In this document: positions 11,554 through 30,931 of the stretch, in pieces
How positions within the stretch are numbered: position 1 is the first letter of the stretch
How the letters are laid out: each line of letters starts with the position of its first letter
Assembly: GCA_916048095.2 (NCBI GenBank)
Contig: OU696589.1
Coordinates: 5,658,183 to 5,722,182 of the forward strand
DNA length: 64,000 nt
Source: Sacculina carcini
Lineage: Eukaryota; Arthropoda; Thecostraca; Sacculinidae
Direction: 5' to 3'
Notes under the pieces: model-generated
Database searches by the model: none
What the model saw: only the letters and a program-made list of their open reading frames with translations
What the model was told of the DNA's origin: nothing
Made by a program: the position numbers and the translations under genes

Positions 11554-13688
11554 ATTAACCTAGGTGTCCCCCATTAAGAATGTGTATACAATTCATGCGG
11601 CCAAATGTTCGGTTGATTGTTATTTATTTATTATTATGATTTATTCATATTTATTGTTGGTTGTCGTAATTTATTTAATCACATATTTATTGATTGTTGA
11701 TTGTTGTTGTTATTTTTATTGAGGAGTGTGGGCGGAGTGACATTATGCAGTGTTATCGGATGAATTGTTTATTGTTATTTATTTATTATTTGCATTCCGA
11801 ACTCTCTTTCTTTCTAGAATGCTATTCTCTTCAAACTCTCTCTCTGAATCTATTGGACGCTTACGGTACATGGGGTCACCGCAGGGTGATAATAGTGCAC
11901 TTGCACTCTTCCTCCATGTTACTGCATTTGCATGTAATTAACAATAATAACAAAATTATATTTCAGGGTGAAAATCAGTCTGTCAAAGTTATATTCATCC
12001 AAAAGAACAAGCCTCATTACAGTGTGAATTATATCAATGTGAATATATCACAAACATGTGCAATAGTTTGATGAAAACGTAAATTAACACGTACATGATG
12101 AAAAAAAGACCGATTTCTCCCTCTCTCAACATATTGTATATGTAAAACAAACAGAACAATTGAAAAATACCACCGGAGAAAAGGAAGAAAAAATTCAGTG
12201 GGCTTATTGGAAGCACACTACTATATACTATATATGGCTGGGAACTACGGTATATATTAATTGACAGCAAACGCTCACACACGTGAACTCTTAACAATAG
12301 ATATAAACACATCTCACACAATAGATGCTTGGAGTTCACTTGTACTACGTAAGTACCAGTAACTTATATTATGACGTTTTAATATAACTTCACTTCGCAC
12401 TGACGTGCGCATAACCGCCTCTTATAATCCATACACATAACACACTAAGCCTGTCAAACAGACACACACATACAGAGATACTCAAATGGCTAATCACCTG
12501 TTGTACATAGCTCCAGTCGACCAGTGCGTCCGGATCGCTGTAGTTCACTGATAAACCAGCGTCCTCGCACACAACAAACTGACACCTACATACACACACA
12601 CACACATGTAAATGTGTATGAATGTACATGCGTGCGAACGCATCTATATTTGATTGTTGTCGACTATATATAAATATATCAGAATGAATGTGGCGCTGGC
12701 TAGCAAATAGTAGTAGTCTTGCTTATTGTTTAAGTATCAGTGGGAAAAGAAGCGTGAGATTGTGGGACCATTGTCACATGTGCTTTTATGTCGTGTACAC
12801 GTCATATTGACTGAACTGCTTGTATGAGTGACCAATTAACTTGCTTAGTTACTTACTTATTTACACACACAGACACACATACCTGGCTTGCAGGTATTGT
12901 TCCTGCACGTGGCGAGGTCGTGAGAAGCGGCTGCTATTGCTGGTGGTGGTTGTGGCGCGCTCGAAGCCGCGCCGAGTTCGCAGTCGCCGCCATTGCGCGC
13001 CAGAATAGCGCTCCACATGTGCATCGCGCGCCGTCTCAATGTGAAAGCCCAGCCACTGGCTGACGTCCATGGCGCTGTGTTGATGATTGTGATTGTGATT
13101 GGCGCTGATTGGTGGATTGGAATCATGCCGACGAACACGACGCGAACGACGCTTGGCCGATGAGCTGTCGGCAATATGAGTGCCCCCGACAGCGCCGAAA
13201 TCGCCACATTTGTCGACAACACCACAATTGTCGCCGGAGGCGTGCTCCAGGCTGCCAGATGCTGCCAAGTTTGTTGTAGAGTTGCCAATCGATGCACCCT
13301 GATATTCTACCTGTGTGTATATTGGTGTATTTATTAATTTCTATGTTTTATAAGCATATATTAACAAACTATTGCATACATCACTATTATATATAGAGTG
13401 ATATCAGAGTGATGATATTATATTTATATATTTGACCATTTCAAAAGTATTTTCCGTAGCGTGTTGATGTGTGTATATAAATGGTGTGGGAATTCTTTTG
13501 TAAATATTTTGACTTGTGTAATTGCGTGGCTGCCTTTCTATATTGTTTCTGGTTGAGCTCACATACTAAAACTAAAACTCGTTTTTCTTAAATTATCGAC
13601 ATATTTTCGACGCTTCCAGTACACATGGAGTCACTAATATAATAAGATTATATCAGTGTTTGTAGCAAGTAGTCATATTCGTTTTAAA

Positions 13689-13725
<37 letters not shown>

Positions 13726-15108
13726 GTTGCATTGTATTGGCTGGCGTGAAGTTCTGTAGGTTGTATTTGTCGTGCAATTGATTGCATTTGGACATGGGAA
13801 ATGTATACACCTGTTCTCTACCACCACATTCAGCCATTGGGACGTTGTTGTTGTTGTTGCGTTCGCGAGCACGCCTGAACGAGTCGAACGTCTGAAATAG
13901 GCAGAGAGAGAAAACAAATACCAAAATAAAACTGATTCGTTACAGCATATTGGCAGCAAAATATATCCTTTATTGGCTCAAGTATATCAGTAGCTTAGGC
14001 GCTGAACAGTGTCGTGTGTCAGATATTCGTACGGTTCAAATCCTGGACCGGGTTAGTTTATAATCAACACACCTCCCTGCCTGAGGTTACCGTCAATGGT
14101 CTGACTGTAGATTGGGCTCACAGCGGGTTGTGTCATACATAGTCATATCAGGCTGTCGTACACGCTTGAAATGACATTATGCCAGTGGTTCTCAACCTTG
14201 TTTGAGCTATTATAGGAAAAATCACAAATCACGTACGATCAAGACAGTCACACAGGTAGGCTACTACTGAGTGGACCGAGTTGCTTGCAGCACATATATC
14301 AAGACCAAGCGATGTGGCGTGTTATTAGAACTGCAGCCAATGATGACCAAGCAGAACTTGACGTCACGAATCATACTCGAGTGGGCGAACCAAACCGCCG
14401 AACCCCTGTATCTAACAATTGGACATCAAACGTGATGGTGACATGACTCACCGAGTTGCGCCCGCCGCCGGCCCGCTGTGTGACGGCGTTGGCCGGCGGA
14501 ACACACAGGGAAGCGGCCCCATACGCTCTCCTGCCGCGACCACCACGACCGAAACTGGGCTGAAACTCTGCGCCGAAAAAAGTCCAAAAACAATAAAAGA
14601 TTTGAGCGAATTTAAATCGCTTTGTGAGCACGTTGGATTGTGTATGATTGTTTCGGTGTGTGCGCGTATGACAGTCTAAGCATGAGGTTTTGACTCAACC
14701 TGTGCTAGCATTTGTGGCGTGTTCACAGCGTTTGCATTTGCCCTTAGGCAAACACAATCACGTGACCAACTCGACGCTGATTGGTCACAACTGTGTTTGC
14801 TATATTATGTTGTATGTGCAAAGATGGTCGGGCCACGTGTTGTTTCACGTTTAGCCAAACGCCACAAACTTATATACAGATCAATATGAACGTACAATAT
14901 AGTCAATCCTATTATTCAGATCCTCTAACAAATGTACGACTGGAAAAAGTAAAAAATCCAGAATTTATTCAGGATTGGACAACTGTATCAACACGTTATA
15001 TGGGAAAACAAAAAACTCACCTTGAACAGCATTACTCGACTTGCTTTTCGAATCCAGAGGAATCTTGAGCGCAGTCGACACAGACTTGTATTTCTTTGTC
15101 TTGTCCAT
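7493..15108 (-). CDS. RNF10: RING finger protein 10 (E3 ubiquitin ligase), 10 coding exons
   Basis: RNF10-family E3 ubiquitin ligase. Exons, 5' to 3': 15108-15021, 14567-14452, 13891-13811, 13310-12883, 12585-12498, 11439-11017, 10116-9771, 9228-8968, 8517-8092, 7587-7493; all phases agree and give 783 residues (human 811). The start is MDKTKKYKSV. Family landmarks in order: a Gly/Arg-rich stretch (exon 2), CQFVVCEDAG plus SDPDALVDW (exon 5), a C3HC4 RING with CAIC, CGHVFCWPC and CPIC (exon 6), VYFYQ/AEDG split across exons 7 and 8, a basic KRRDARRRGRERRER helix and MPSFAELLR (exon 9), and a basic tail KKPGKKRNRR (exon 10). Intron 8 uses a GC donor (AAAG/GCAAGC). Several acceptors and two donors lie in TG repeats. 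The reading frame stays open upstream of the chosen ATG to about 15258, so a longer N-terminus cannot be excluded. Confidence 0.95.
9252..9512 (-). mobile_element. tRNA-derived SINE, 5'-truncated
   Basis: This matches the body of the full SINE copies at 21622, 33133 and 59923 (CACACAGGTGTGTCCCGTG, GGAAGACGTATTAGAGAGGG, GGTACCATCATTTACTGCT) but lacks the tRNA-like head. It lies within RNF10 intron 7 with its 3' end only about 23 bp before the exon 8 acceptor. Confidence 0.85.
9535..9700 (+). mobile_element. Fragment of the same degraded hAT family
   Basis: The run from AAACGAATTTGAATTGATA to CTTGCCACTTGACAAC matches the reverse complement of 530-600 and the copy at 10430-10540. It lies in RNF10 intron 7 next to a truncated SINE. 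Confidence 0.5.
10306..10640 (+). mobile_element. Degraded hAT-family copy in RNF10 intron 6
   Basis: It opens with CAGTGGTGTGTAG after CTCTAAGG, a hAT-like target. Its interior matches the copies at 313-752 and 9535-9700. The right end is not clear. Confidence 0.45.
11468..11549. repeat. (CA)n microsatellite next to RNF10 exon 6 acceptor
   Basis: About 40 uninterrupted CA units on the plus strand. Read on the gene strand this is (TG)n, ending about 27 nt before the RING exon acceptor. Confidence 0.97.
14182..14330 (+). mobile_element. hAT terminal repeat, one end only
   Basis: CAGTGGTTCTCAACCTTG is a canonical Charlie-like 5' end, here inside RNF10 intron 2. I could not find the partner end, so the element's extent is a guess. 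Confidence 0.35.
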
Positions 15109-16074
15109 TGCTTGCGATTTCGCGAGCGATGATAACGCCCGCAGAAAAAGAGCAGCAATTAAGGCTGATAAATTCGCTTCGACTTGTATGACCCATCTTA
15201 GATATCCATAGTTGACAAAGGTGAATATCAAAAAACAGTTCAGCGAAGACGCTGCCAAGACTCAGTGTACAATTCAATTAGTTTATAGCGAATTATCGAC
15301 AGGAAAACCCTGTCGAAAGCCAGCAAAAAACTGGCAAGCGAAACCAAAAATCCGAAGACACCTCCAGCTACCCAGATGTGCACAATGACTACGTCTTTAT
15401 TTCCTGAGATGCAGGCTAAATAAATTACGTCATTTTGTACAAGAATATTGAATATTTTTTTATCTTATGTATGAATCATAGCTATTAGTGGCATTTTTCA
15501 ATATAAAAGCGATAGTGACAACTTGTTTTTAAACAGGGCAAAATTTCGTAGCAAGCATTTCGTATAAAAAATTTCGTAGCATTTCGTATAAATAATTTAT
15601 TTGACGGATATCAAAACAGCAGAAAGTTTAACTATAATAACACTATTTTGTGTAACTTTAGTAGTATATTTTGTTCTCTATATCAGATATCTGCGTGTTG
15701 TTTGACAAAGTAATTTTTGCAGTCAGAATTAGATATCACATGAGCGATGTATTGATGCAATTCTTATAGTTGTCATGGCAACTATGTGAACAAATATGAA
15801 AACTAATGAAGTAGATGGCCGAGAGAGGACATATTTGTTCGACCGTTGTCATTTACTGGTACAACATATATCCGAGGGATGGGTCGGTTCCCCATAGCAA
15901 CGTCTATAGATACAAATGGAAACAATTGACTCCGAAACATTTAGTGTTTTTTGGAAACGTGACATTTTTGTCCCAGACACTTCTCTCAGTCTTCTCTTTA
16001 CCAATAACTTTCATTCTGAATAAATAAATAACCACATTTTCATTGGAGTTGTTTGGATTGGATTGTTTGGATTG
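15109..16074. other. Upstream region of RNF10, nothing recognised
   Basis: AT-rich sequence between the RNF10 start and the protease cluster. It presumably contains the RNF10 promoter. I see no exon, RNA gene or clear repeat. Confidence 0.4.
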
Positions 16075-17016
16075 TCACACAGGAGTATTTTGATCCGATC
16101 CGTCAGCTCAATTGACTGTCAACAAAAAATTATTAATGTGCAAAAGAATGTTGAAACTGTCTGTCTTTAAACAACACACAAACATATTTTGTTGTTTTTG
16201 CACCAAGTTTGAGTTGAATATTAAATGGCACGAGACAGGTTTTGTCATTGTGAATTTGGCACAATGTTTTTGACGGAGATGCGACATTTGTGTTACACGT
16301 TCTAGATTTTTTGCGGCTCGTCAGTTGAGAAATACTGCGTGCTTCTTTCGCTTGGCATCTGTTGGAAAATGCAAATTTACCGGTACAAAATACAAGCGGT
16401 TCAATATATCAGTTTTATATGGTTTTCATAAATTTCTAGTCTATTAATACTAGTCAATGGTTTTTTAAAACCCTAAAAGTAAAGTTTGTGATATATTTTT
16501 TATTAACACAAAAATGACTAATTTACAAACACATTCACATCTACATACACATACACACGCACATACACTGACAATTTCAGGTTTCATTCATGGAAATCTT
16601 GTAGAATAAGGGTAGGTTCACCTCATAGTTCAGAAGATGATCGCTAGATGGCGCCAGGTAGTCAGTGTCAGGGTCAAGGACGAGACCATGACCCATTTGT
16701 TCCTAGCGGTCACTAGAACAGCGGAAAATCTGCCGAAGTTCAATGGAACACAAATTCTTAAAATACTCATACTCACTCGTACTCAAGTAAACTCCATTAT
16801 ATAATTATCAGCTGAAGCTATGCAGCGGTTTTATATAGACACCTGAAAAATTATAAAAGAAAATAATTTCATCCATACTTTATCAATTCAATTAATTTAA
16901 CCTACATTATATCTATTCCACCTGAATTTCAAACTGACATTTTCATATTTCATTTCATTGGGAATATTTTACCTTTCAGGTATTTTTTATTGGACCTCGT
17001 ACACTGACTGAAAACA

Positions 17017-17020
<4 letters not shown>

Positions 17021-17085
<65 letters not shown>
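17021..17085 (+). repeat. (CTGT)n tetranucleotide repeat
   Basis: A run of CTGT units conserved at the same place in the 5' flank of all three protease copies (29727-29793 in B; 62408-62480, reverse strand, in C). Confidence 0.95.
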
Positions 17086-17379
17086 AGATGTGTGTCTGTT
17101 GCAGCGTTGACGCGAGATACATTTTCACATGTCGTCCTCCCATCTGCTGACAATAATGTGTTTTTATCACGTGTATGTCTGTGTGTGTGTGTATATGTAT
17201 GGGAGATGAATGTCGAGCAGGTGCAGTACAGTAGTGCAGCAGCAACGCTTGTGATCACGGTAGTAGCAGATCCTAAGTACAAAACATTTTCTTTGGGGGA
17301 GGAGATTAATTATGTATGAGTGAATATCTAGCGTGTGAAGGTCATGACTTGGGGAATTATTCTTATGATATATACAAAC

Positions 17380-17382
<3 letters not shown>

Positions 17383-17477
<95 letters not shown>
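17383..17477 (+). repeat. (CA)n microsatellite in protease A 5' flank
   Basis: A pure CA run of about 95 bp. The equivalent in copy B is 30114-30175. Confidence 0.97.
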
Positions 17478-17478
<1 letters not shown>

Positions 17479-17882
17479 AATGTGCGAATATACTTTGCGA
17501 TAATGCTTATATCAACACATTTTCGGAAATATGTTTCTTCTTGGTCTCATTTATTGAACCTCTTGGTTATGAGGAGTTGATTGAGACATTTTGGGAATTC
17601 AGCCATCTGAACATCACCTCTCTGTAGCCACCAGTCGGTCACGCGAACATACACATCAAAACACACACACACACACACGGGCATACACACCAACACACAT
17701 CATTGAGTGTGTGTATCATCGCTAAATCTGTTGTGTTGTTGTCTGATAGAATTTGTTGTCGCACGTGGTGTACATCAAGTCAAGATTGTCAGCACAGCAG
17801 TAATTACTCCGCTCGACCAGTGAGTTTGAAGATAAACACCACTGATGTTCTCATCATCACCATCATCATCATATGTTTAGCC

Positions 17883-18143
17883 AGAGCCGAAGCAAGGTCT
17901 TATGCCTCTCCTCCGAAGGCGATAATTGGGGCCTCATTATTAATATAGCACCAATATAATAGAGGTATGATTTTGGTAAAATGCGCTTACGATTAGCCCA
18001 TCGGTCTCCTGGGGACTTACTGTACTTTTATGAGCTATTTTATGTTGAATTTCAATCTCATTCGTGAGGCAGCGGGGTTCCTCAACACTCGACCTCCTAC
18101 CGACCGGGAGGCGGATAATAAACTTGTTACTCTCCAGGTACAA
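17883..18143 (+). mobile_element. CAGAGCCG-type MITE, degraded
   Basis: It starts CAGAGCCGAAGCAAGGTCTT and carries the CGAAGGCGATAATTGGGGCC block. It is related to copies at 30585-30840, 33700-33961, 53859-54113 (reverse) and 61420-61670 (reverse). CAGAGCCGT(A/T)GC termini suggest a hAT-type element. Confidence 0.6.
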
Positions 18144-18229
18144 AGATGCAACTATGATGAAAAATTGTGTCTGTGATTGTGATTGTTGAATAGACTTAAT
18201 AAATTGAGTGTGTGTGTGTGTGATTACAG

Positions 18230-24419
<6,190 letters not shown>

Positions 24420-24844
24420 TTTCTATCCCGATTAGCACGTGATTTCTCCGTTTTTGTCTTGATCAACATTTTCTCACTTACACGTCAATTTATTGTACTT
24501 CTCGTATGAAATCAGTACTTTTAATAATTGTCGTCAATTTATTATTGCCTAATTTATTTTTCAAATTGGTAAATTAATTTTTTTCATTATATTTTTTCAT
24601 TTGGTCGTATTTTAATGAGGTTTATGACACTGTAATTTTGACTACACAAAAAGCCTTGTTTTAATTCACCAACAGAGCATAATACAGTAAGAGTAATTAG
24701 TTGTTTATCAAGTTCAACGAAGCTCAACTTTTAGATAATTTTTCCTTCTGTCTTCAAGTTAAGCTCTGACACAATATTTATCTTTACAATATACAAGTTT
24801 GTTGCTCAAATATACGTTGCAATTGCTCATGGCTGTTTGTTTTC

Positions 24845-24850
24845 AATAAA
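24845..24850 (+). terminator. Candidate poly(A) signal, protease A
   Basis: AATAAA in the context TTTTCAATAAAAAC, conserved in copy B at 53595-53600. In copy C the corresponding bases read AATCAA. Confidence 0.55.
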
Positions 24851-25185
24851 AACATCGTCCACAAGTGAAACACAAGCGCAATATCTTGTCACGGTGCATT
24901 TATTGTCGTGTAGGAAAGCTCCTACAAGCAATCGGCACGGATGCTCACGCTGAACGAAGACACGGAGTAGACACCCACACAGGCACACGCCAACTGGTCG
25001 TATTATGCTTCAGTCAAACACTCATACACACACACACATACACATAGGTGCACACACACATACACACAGGTGCAAACACATATATACACACAGGTGCACA
25101 CAGCCCGACCATACACAGAAGGCCAGCGCACACTGGATACTGTGCAATACGGCTCTGTAGGTGACTCAAGGCAGAGCCGTATCAC

Positions 25186-27239
25186 GCGCGCCTGTCTGTG
25201 GATATTTGTTTTCCTTACAAGCTTGTAAGGCATGGGGCATCACTGCCCCACGCGCGCCTACAAGACGTCACACTCCAACCGCACCACAAACTTGACTTTC
25301 AGGCTCACACCGTGACAAACGGGAGCACACACACGCACACAGGCCTAACGTCCACCGCCACAACCAATCAGCGGCGAGCCGGTCAATCGCTCGCCGCCGC
25401 GGGGCATGCACACTCCACTAAACGCATACACACACACACACACACCGAAACAACTACACACGCTCGCCCACACATTCTCGCACGCCATACACAATTAAAC
25501 CATACACGATCATACAGACACGATAAGACGCTGACACACTCAAACTCAATCTCACACACACTCTCTCTCTCACTGCACACGATCACACTACAGAAATTCA
25601 AATGAAATAGCGGCAGCCACAATAGTTGCACACAATGCAAGCAATTTCTACATCGAAGGTCCGTTAGCCATTGCACAAGCATACGAAGACACTGTGGCGT
25701 TTAGCTCGCCACGAAGCGTCACATGCAAGCAGTGCGAGTTCTTTGGACCGACTGTATTTCTGCATACAACAAGGGACGAGCAAGATCATACAAACATACA
25801 AACATACACACAAGATCAAACACGCACAATACGAACAAACACAACACGACACACAGGTCACTGCGCTTCTAGCAGGTACCGCCAGGTGGAGCGAGACACA
25901 GTTACACGTGGCGCACCACAACACGTTTACACCAACACCCCCTCTTAAAAGGTAGCTCTTTGTACACAAAACATTGGCAAAACAATTATACGAACGCTCA
26001 CATTTATACGTGCATATCCAAACACCAATAAGTAATGTTCAACATCAAATATGTGTGCATATATCAAATTCGTGTGTAATCAAATTTGTCGCCCAAATAT
26101 TTCACAGATATATCGACGCAACTTCACTGATACAACAGGCTTTGTGAATGTTAGAATTTTGACCTTTGACAATGAAATACATTAGAAAAGTTTGAGCTGT
26201 AAGACCAACGAACTTTATTCACAAAACAAAATAAAACAACACACGACACACCTGGCGGTTTGTAAACGATTTGTTTTGTTTTTTTCAATTCGGGGAGAAT
26301 GATAGGACAGAAGAAAGCTGCCGTTACAGTGGGGGCACCAACTCTGCTGAATTATCGCGCCCCCACCGGTCCTGACAGTAGTATCTTGGAGAAAAGAAGC
26401 AGAGGGTCCGCTTGTAGTCGCCTCTTACGACACGCAGCGGGTACGGCGGCAGTATTCTTTTCCCCTGACCGCAGGGACTAAACGATTTGTCTCTTACAGG
26501 CGTGTTGCTGAGTGTGTGGCGACACATCCAACGGCAGCTTGACGCTTGCGAAATCTTGAAATCTTGAAATCTTGACGTAAGTTGAAGTCTGAACTTGAGT
26601 ATACAACTCACCACAATAATGTTGACAGTTGAAAAGTGACGATGCGACGTGAATTATGGCTAATTAACGAAAGACAACCCGATATTCAAACGTAAAAACG
26701 CTGATCTTGAATCGACAATATTGATCCAGGGCTGCTAGGTGTCTCAAGCCAGATAAGGCCAAACCACCGACGAAAAAAGGCCAAAAAAGGCCAAACTCGC
26801 ACGGTTATTGTTTCACAAAAACAGCACGGTTATTGTTTCCAAAACGCCAAAAACGGCAATCCCATTGTGCCACACATGGAAGGCATTTTTCACAAGAATT
26901 TCTCCACCACTCCATAAAGTCACACTTATCCTGATTTCCAGTATGCTCCAGGTGAAGGAAATATTTCAAAACACCATGTTGGTTTCACATTCAATTTGTG
27001 GATTATTTCTAACTTACCATGGGTATTTCAAGCACGTTGAGTTCAAATATCAGCTATTTGTAGAAATTCTGCTTAATCGCAAAAATAGTAGAGGGAATTC
27101 AGAATACCAAAAGACACATGTTACAAAACAGCTCGGATCGCCATACAAGTGAACAATGACACATATACTTTACTCGAGTTACAGTTATCCTCAAAAACAT
27201 ACAACGGTACAGTGTAATCAATCGCTGTATGCAGGAAGG
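25186..27239. other. Intergenic region after protease A
   Basis: This stretch holds CA-rich simple sequence (25010-25600), a perfect 18-bp palindrome at 25213-25230, and a GC-rich block at 26300-26480 that resembles dispersed repeats but that I cannot classify. I see no convincing gene. Confidence 0.4.
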
Positions 27240-28160
27240 GCTTGATCAATTTCAATCACTCTTCCGGTAGGTTCGTCATTTTTGGATATTGAAATGAATA
27301 CACATTTATCTTCGTGCACATGGTGCACTTACCGATAATCGATTTCACTACCTGACGTCCAGACGGGATCCAGAAGCCACCTTGCCGTATGTTGGATAGT
27401 GTGGTACCAATACCAAGATGTTTACATTTGATGTGAGCGTCATTAAGCATGAGTGTCTTTAGTTAGTGATGTTTGGCCAACAAAATTGGTCGCAGAACTC
27501 CATATATATTAATATTCAATCGGTTAATTCGTCCCTTTGCACGAATGATGCCTGTGTCATCGATGAAGAGGTTCAAATCACGCACCAGTGGTGGTGCAGT
27601 TCCTTCATGAGATCTGAGGTATTAGTACTCTTGCTGGAATGAAACCGACTGCATGGTTTTGATCAAGTACTGCATTGGCTCATCCACAGACATCTCCCTT
27701 TTCTTGCATTTGTAGATGAACTTGAATACCATATCTGTGACGCGCAGCAGTATAGAGAACTATCAAAAGCGTTCAACATCCACTATAGACGCCTTATTCT
27801 GTGAATCCACTGCTTGAACTGTGCCAGTGAGACTATTAAGAATGTTCGGGCTCTTGTCAGACTCCGGCTATTTTTCAGAATCATGTAGCCATTCCGGTCC
27901 TTCGAGCCGGAATGTGAGTTTGTTCTGAAAGTAACTGCAACTGATCCCTCTGTTGAGGAGGTCTTCAGGGTCGGATGATATCTCAACGTAGTTGAATTGA
28001 CTGTCAACACATCGTTCAGCGAGGTCTTTACGGATACTCATGATATCCTTTATTCGGTTCACAGTGAACTTGCTATTCGTCTTGTAGCCAAAATGTAGCC
28101 ACGCAAGCACGACTTGATCCATCGATAACACGAGGCCAATTGTTGGCTTGGCCAACAATT
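27240..28160 (-). mobile_element. Bel/Pao LTR retrotransposon pol relic (RNase H to integrase zinc finger)
   Basis: On the minus strand, a decayed polyprotein reads in family order. First comes an RNase H region with QVVLAWL, FTVNRIKDI, YVEISSDPEDLLNRG and GPEWL (about 28110-27880). Then a connecting segment with LVRDLNLFIDDTGIIRAKGR (about 27600-27520). Last is an integrase H2C2 zinc-binding domain with HLGIGTTLSNIR, FWIPSGRQVVK and CTMC (27450-27256). Stops and frame changes interrupt it, and no integrase core, reverse transcriptase or LTR is seen nearby. It is a dead fragment. Confidence 0.82.
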
Positions 28161-29726
28161 GTCCCGAAAACCGAAGTTGAGCATGTTAAACATTTCAAGC
28201 CAATTGGCTCGCATTTCAGCCGCTTGTCTCAAGAGGGCGCTACGTTGCCGGGCAATGAACGTGCACTGTCACGCTGAAAATGATTGAATTCTCGCGCAAG
28301 GCTCGGTTTTTTTCACCACATGGCGCTGAAGCAACGCGCGAAATGAAATCAACTCAGTTTGAGAGCCTGTGATATGTTGTGCTTTTGTGTATGTTTTATT
28401 GTGGCAACTTTATAATGATGAGGTGGAATATGTAATCTAATATTTGTATAACTTATGCTAATGTTTGATACATTGCTAGAATAAATTTTGATAAATAGAT
28501 ATATAGGTAAAAATTTATAAAGACTGTAGAATATGTTTAACATATGCATATTATACGATCAGAATATATTTATGATTTGTACATTCAAGACTACACCTGG
28601 ATTAAATAAAAATTCAAATGGTATAGTCAGGAGAGCGAAATAAACCAGACCGACGCACTCTGCACCACATCTAGTGGCTTGGACAATTACTGGCCTCGTG
28701 TGACCACTGCTGACATGCTGTACATGATGTGTGTATGCATGCAAGACATGCTGTATATTGTCATTCAGGTTAAATGTTATCCAATCCGTCAGCTCAATTG
28801 ACTGCCAACAGAAAATTATTAACGTGCAAAAGAATGTTGAAACTGTCTGTCTTTAAACAACACACAAACATATTTTGTTGTTTTTGCACCCAGTTTGAGT
28901 TGAATATTAAATGGCACGAGACAGGCTTTGTCATTGTGAATTTGGCACAATGTTTTTGACGGAGATGCGACATTTGTGTTACACGTTCTAGATTTTTTGC
29001 GGCTCGTCAGTTGAGAAATACTGCGTGCTTCTTTCGCTTGGCATCTGTTGGAAAATGCAAATTTACCGGCACAAAATACAAGTTGTTCATAATATTAGTT
29101 TTATATGGTTTTCATAAATTTCTAGTCTATTTAGCACTACTCACTGGTTTTTCAAAACCCTAAAAGTAAAGTTTGTGATATATTTTGTATTAACGCAAAA
29201 ATGATTAATTTACAAACACATGCACATCTACATACACACGCACATACACTGACAAGCATAAACAAGCAAGCATACACGCACATTCAGGTTGCATCCAGAG
29301 AAATCTAGCAGAATAACGATAGGTTCACCTCATAGTTCAGAAGATGATCGCTAGATGGCGCCAGGACCCATTTGTTATTAGCGGTCACTAGAACAGCGGA
29401 AAAACTGCCGAAGTTTAATGGAAGACAAATTCTGAAAATATTCAAAAAGTAACATCCAATATTTAATTATCAGCTGAAGCTTTGCAGAGGTTCTATATAG
29501 ACACCTGAAAAATTATAAAACAAAATTATTTCATCTATACTTTGTCAATTCAGTTAATATAACCTAAATTATATCTATCCCACTCAAGTGTCAAACTGAT
29601 TTTTACGTATCAGATTTTGATTCTGATTTCACGTGTTATACGTGTCTATTTTCTCATTTCATTTGTTTATTTTACTTTACAGGTATTTAGTTTTTTAATG
29701 GTCCTCGTACACTGGCTGATAGGTAA

Positions 29727-29793
<67 letters not shown>
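29727..29793 (+). repeat. (CTGT)n tetranucleotide repeat, unit B
   Basis: Counterpart of 17021-17085. Confidence 0.95.
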
Positions 29794-30108
29794 GTGGCGA
29801 ACAGATGTGTGTCTGTTGCTGCGTTGACACGAGAGACATTTTCACATGTCGTCCTCTCATCTGCTGACAATAATGTGTTTTTATCACGTGTATGTCTGTG
29901 TGTGTATGTCAGTGTGTGTGTATATGTATGGGAGATGAATGTCGAGCAGGTGCAGTACAGTAGTACAGCAGCAACGCTTGTGACCACGCCAGTAGCAGAT
30001 CCTAAGTACAAAACATTTTCTTTGGGGGAGGGGCTGAATTCTGTATGACTGAATATGTAGCGTGTGAAGGTCATGACTTGGGGAATTATTCTTAAGATGT
30101 ATACACAC

Positions 30109-30113
<5 letters not shown>

Positions 30114-30175
<62 letters not shown>
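30114..30175 (+). repeat. (CA)n microsatellite, unit B
   Basis: Counterpart of 17383-17477, shorter by about 30 bp. Confidence 0.95.
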
Positions 30176-30177
<2 letters not shown>

Positions 30178-30584
30178 AATGTGCGAATATGCTTTGCGAT
30201 AATGCTTATATCAACACATTTTCGGAAATATGTTTCTTCTTGGTCTCATTTATTGAACCTCTTGGTTATGAGGAGTTGATTGAAACATTTTGGGGAATTC
30301 AGCCCTCTGAACAGATCCTCTCTTTATCCACCAGTGGACCAAGCGAACATACACATCAAAACACACACACACACATACGGACATACACACCAACACACAT
30401 CATTGAGTGTGTGTATCATCGCTAAAGCTGTTGTGTTGTTGTCTGATAGAATTTGTTGTCACACGTGGTGTACATCAAGTCAATATTGTCAGCACAGCAG
30501 TAATTACTCCGCTCGACCAGTGAGTTTGAAGATAAACACCACTGATGTTCTCATCATCACCATCATCATCATATGTTTAGCCAG

Positions 30585-30840
30585 AGCCGAAGCAAGGTCT
30601 TATGCCTCTCCTCCGAAGGCGATAATTGGGACTTCATTATTAATATAGCACCAATATAATGGAGGTATGAATTAGGTAAAATACGCTTACGAGCAGCCCA
30701 TCGGTCTCCTGGGGACTTACTGTACTTTTATGAGCTACTTTATGTTAAATTTCAAGATCATGCGTGAGGCAGCGAGGCCCCTCAACCCTCGACCTCCTAC
30801 CTACCTGGAGGCGGATAATTTATTGTTACTCTCCAGGTAC
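30585..30840 (+). mobile_element. CAGAGCCG-type MITE, unit B copy
   Basis: Same insertion as 17883-18143 in unit A, carried by the duplication. Confidence 0.6.
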
Positions 30841-30931
30841 AATGATGCAACTATGACAGAAAAATGTGTTTCTGATTTATGATTTTTAAATAGACATTTT
30901 GAATTGATTGTGTGTGTGATTGGGATTACAG

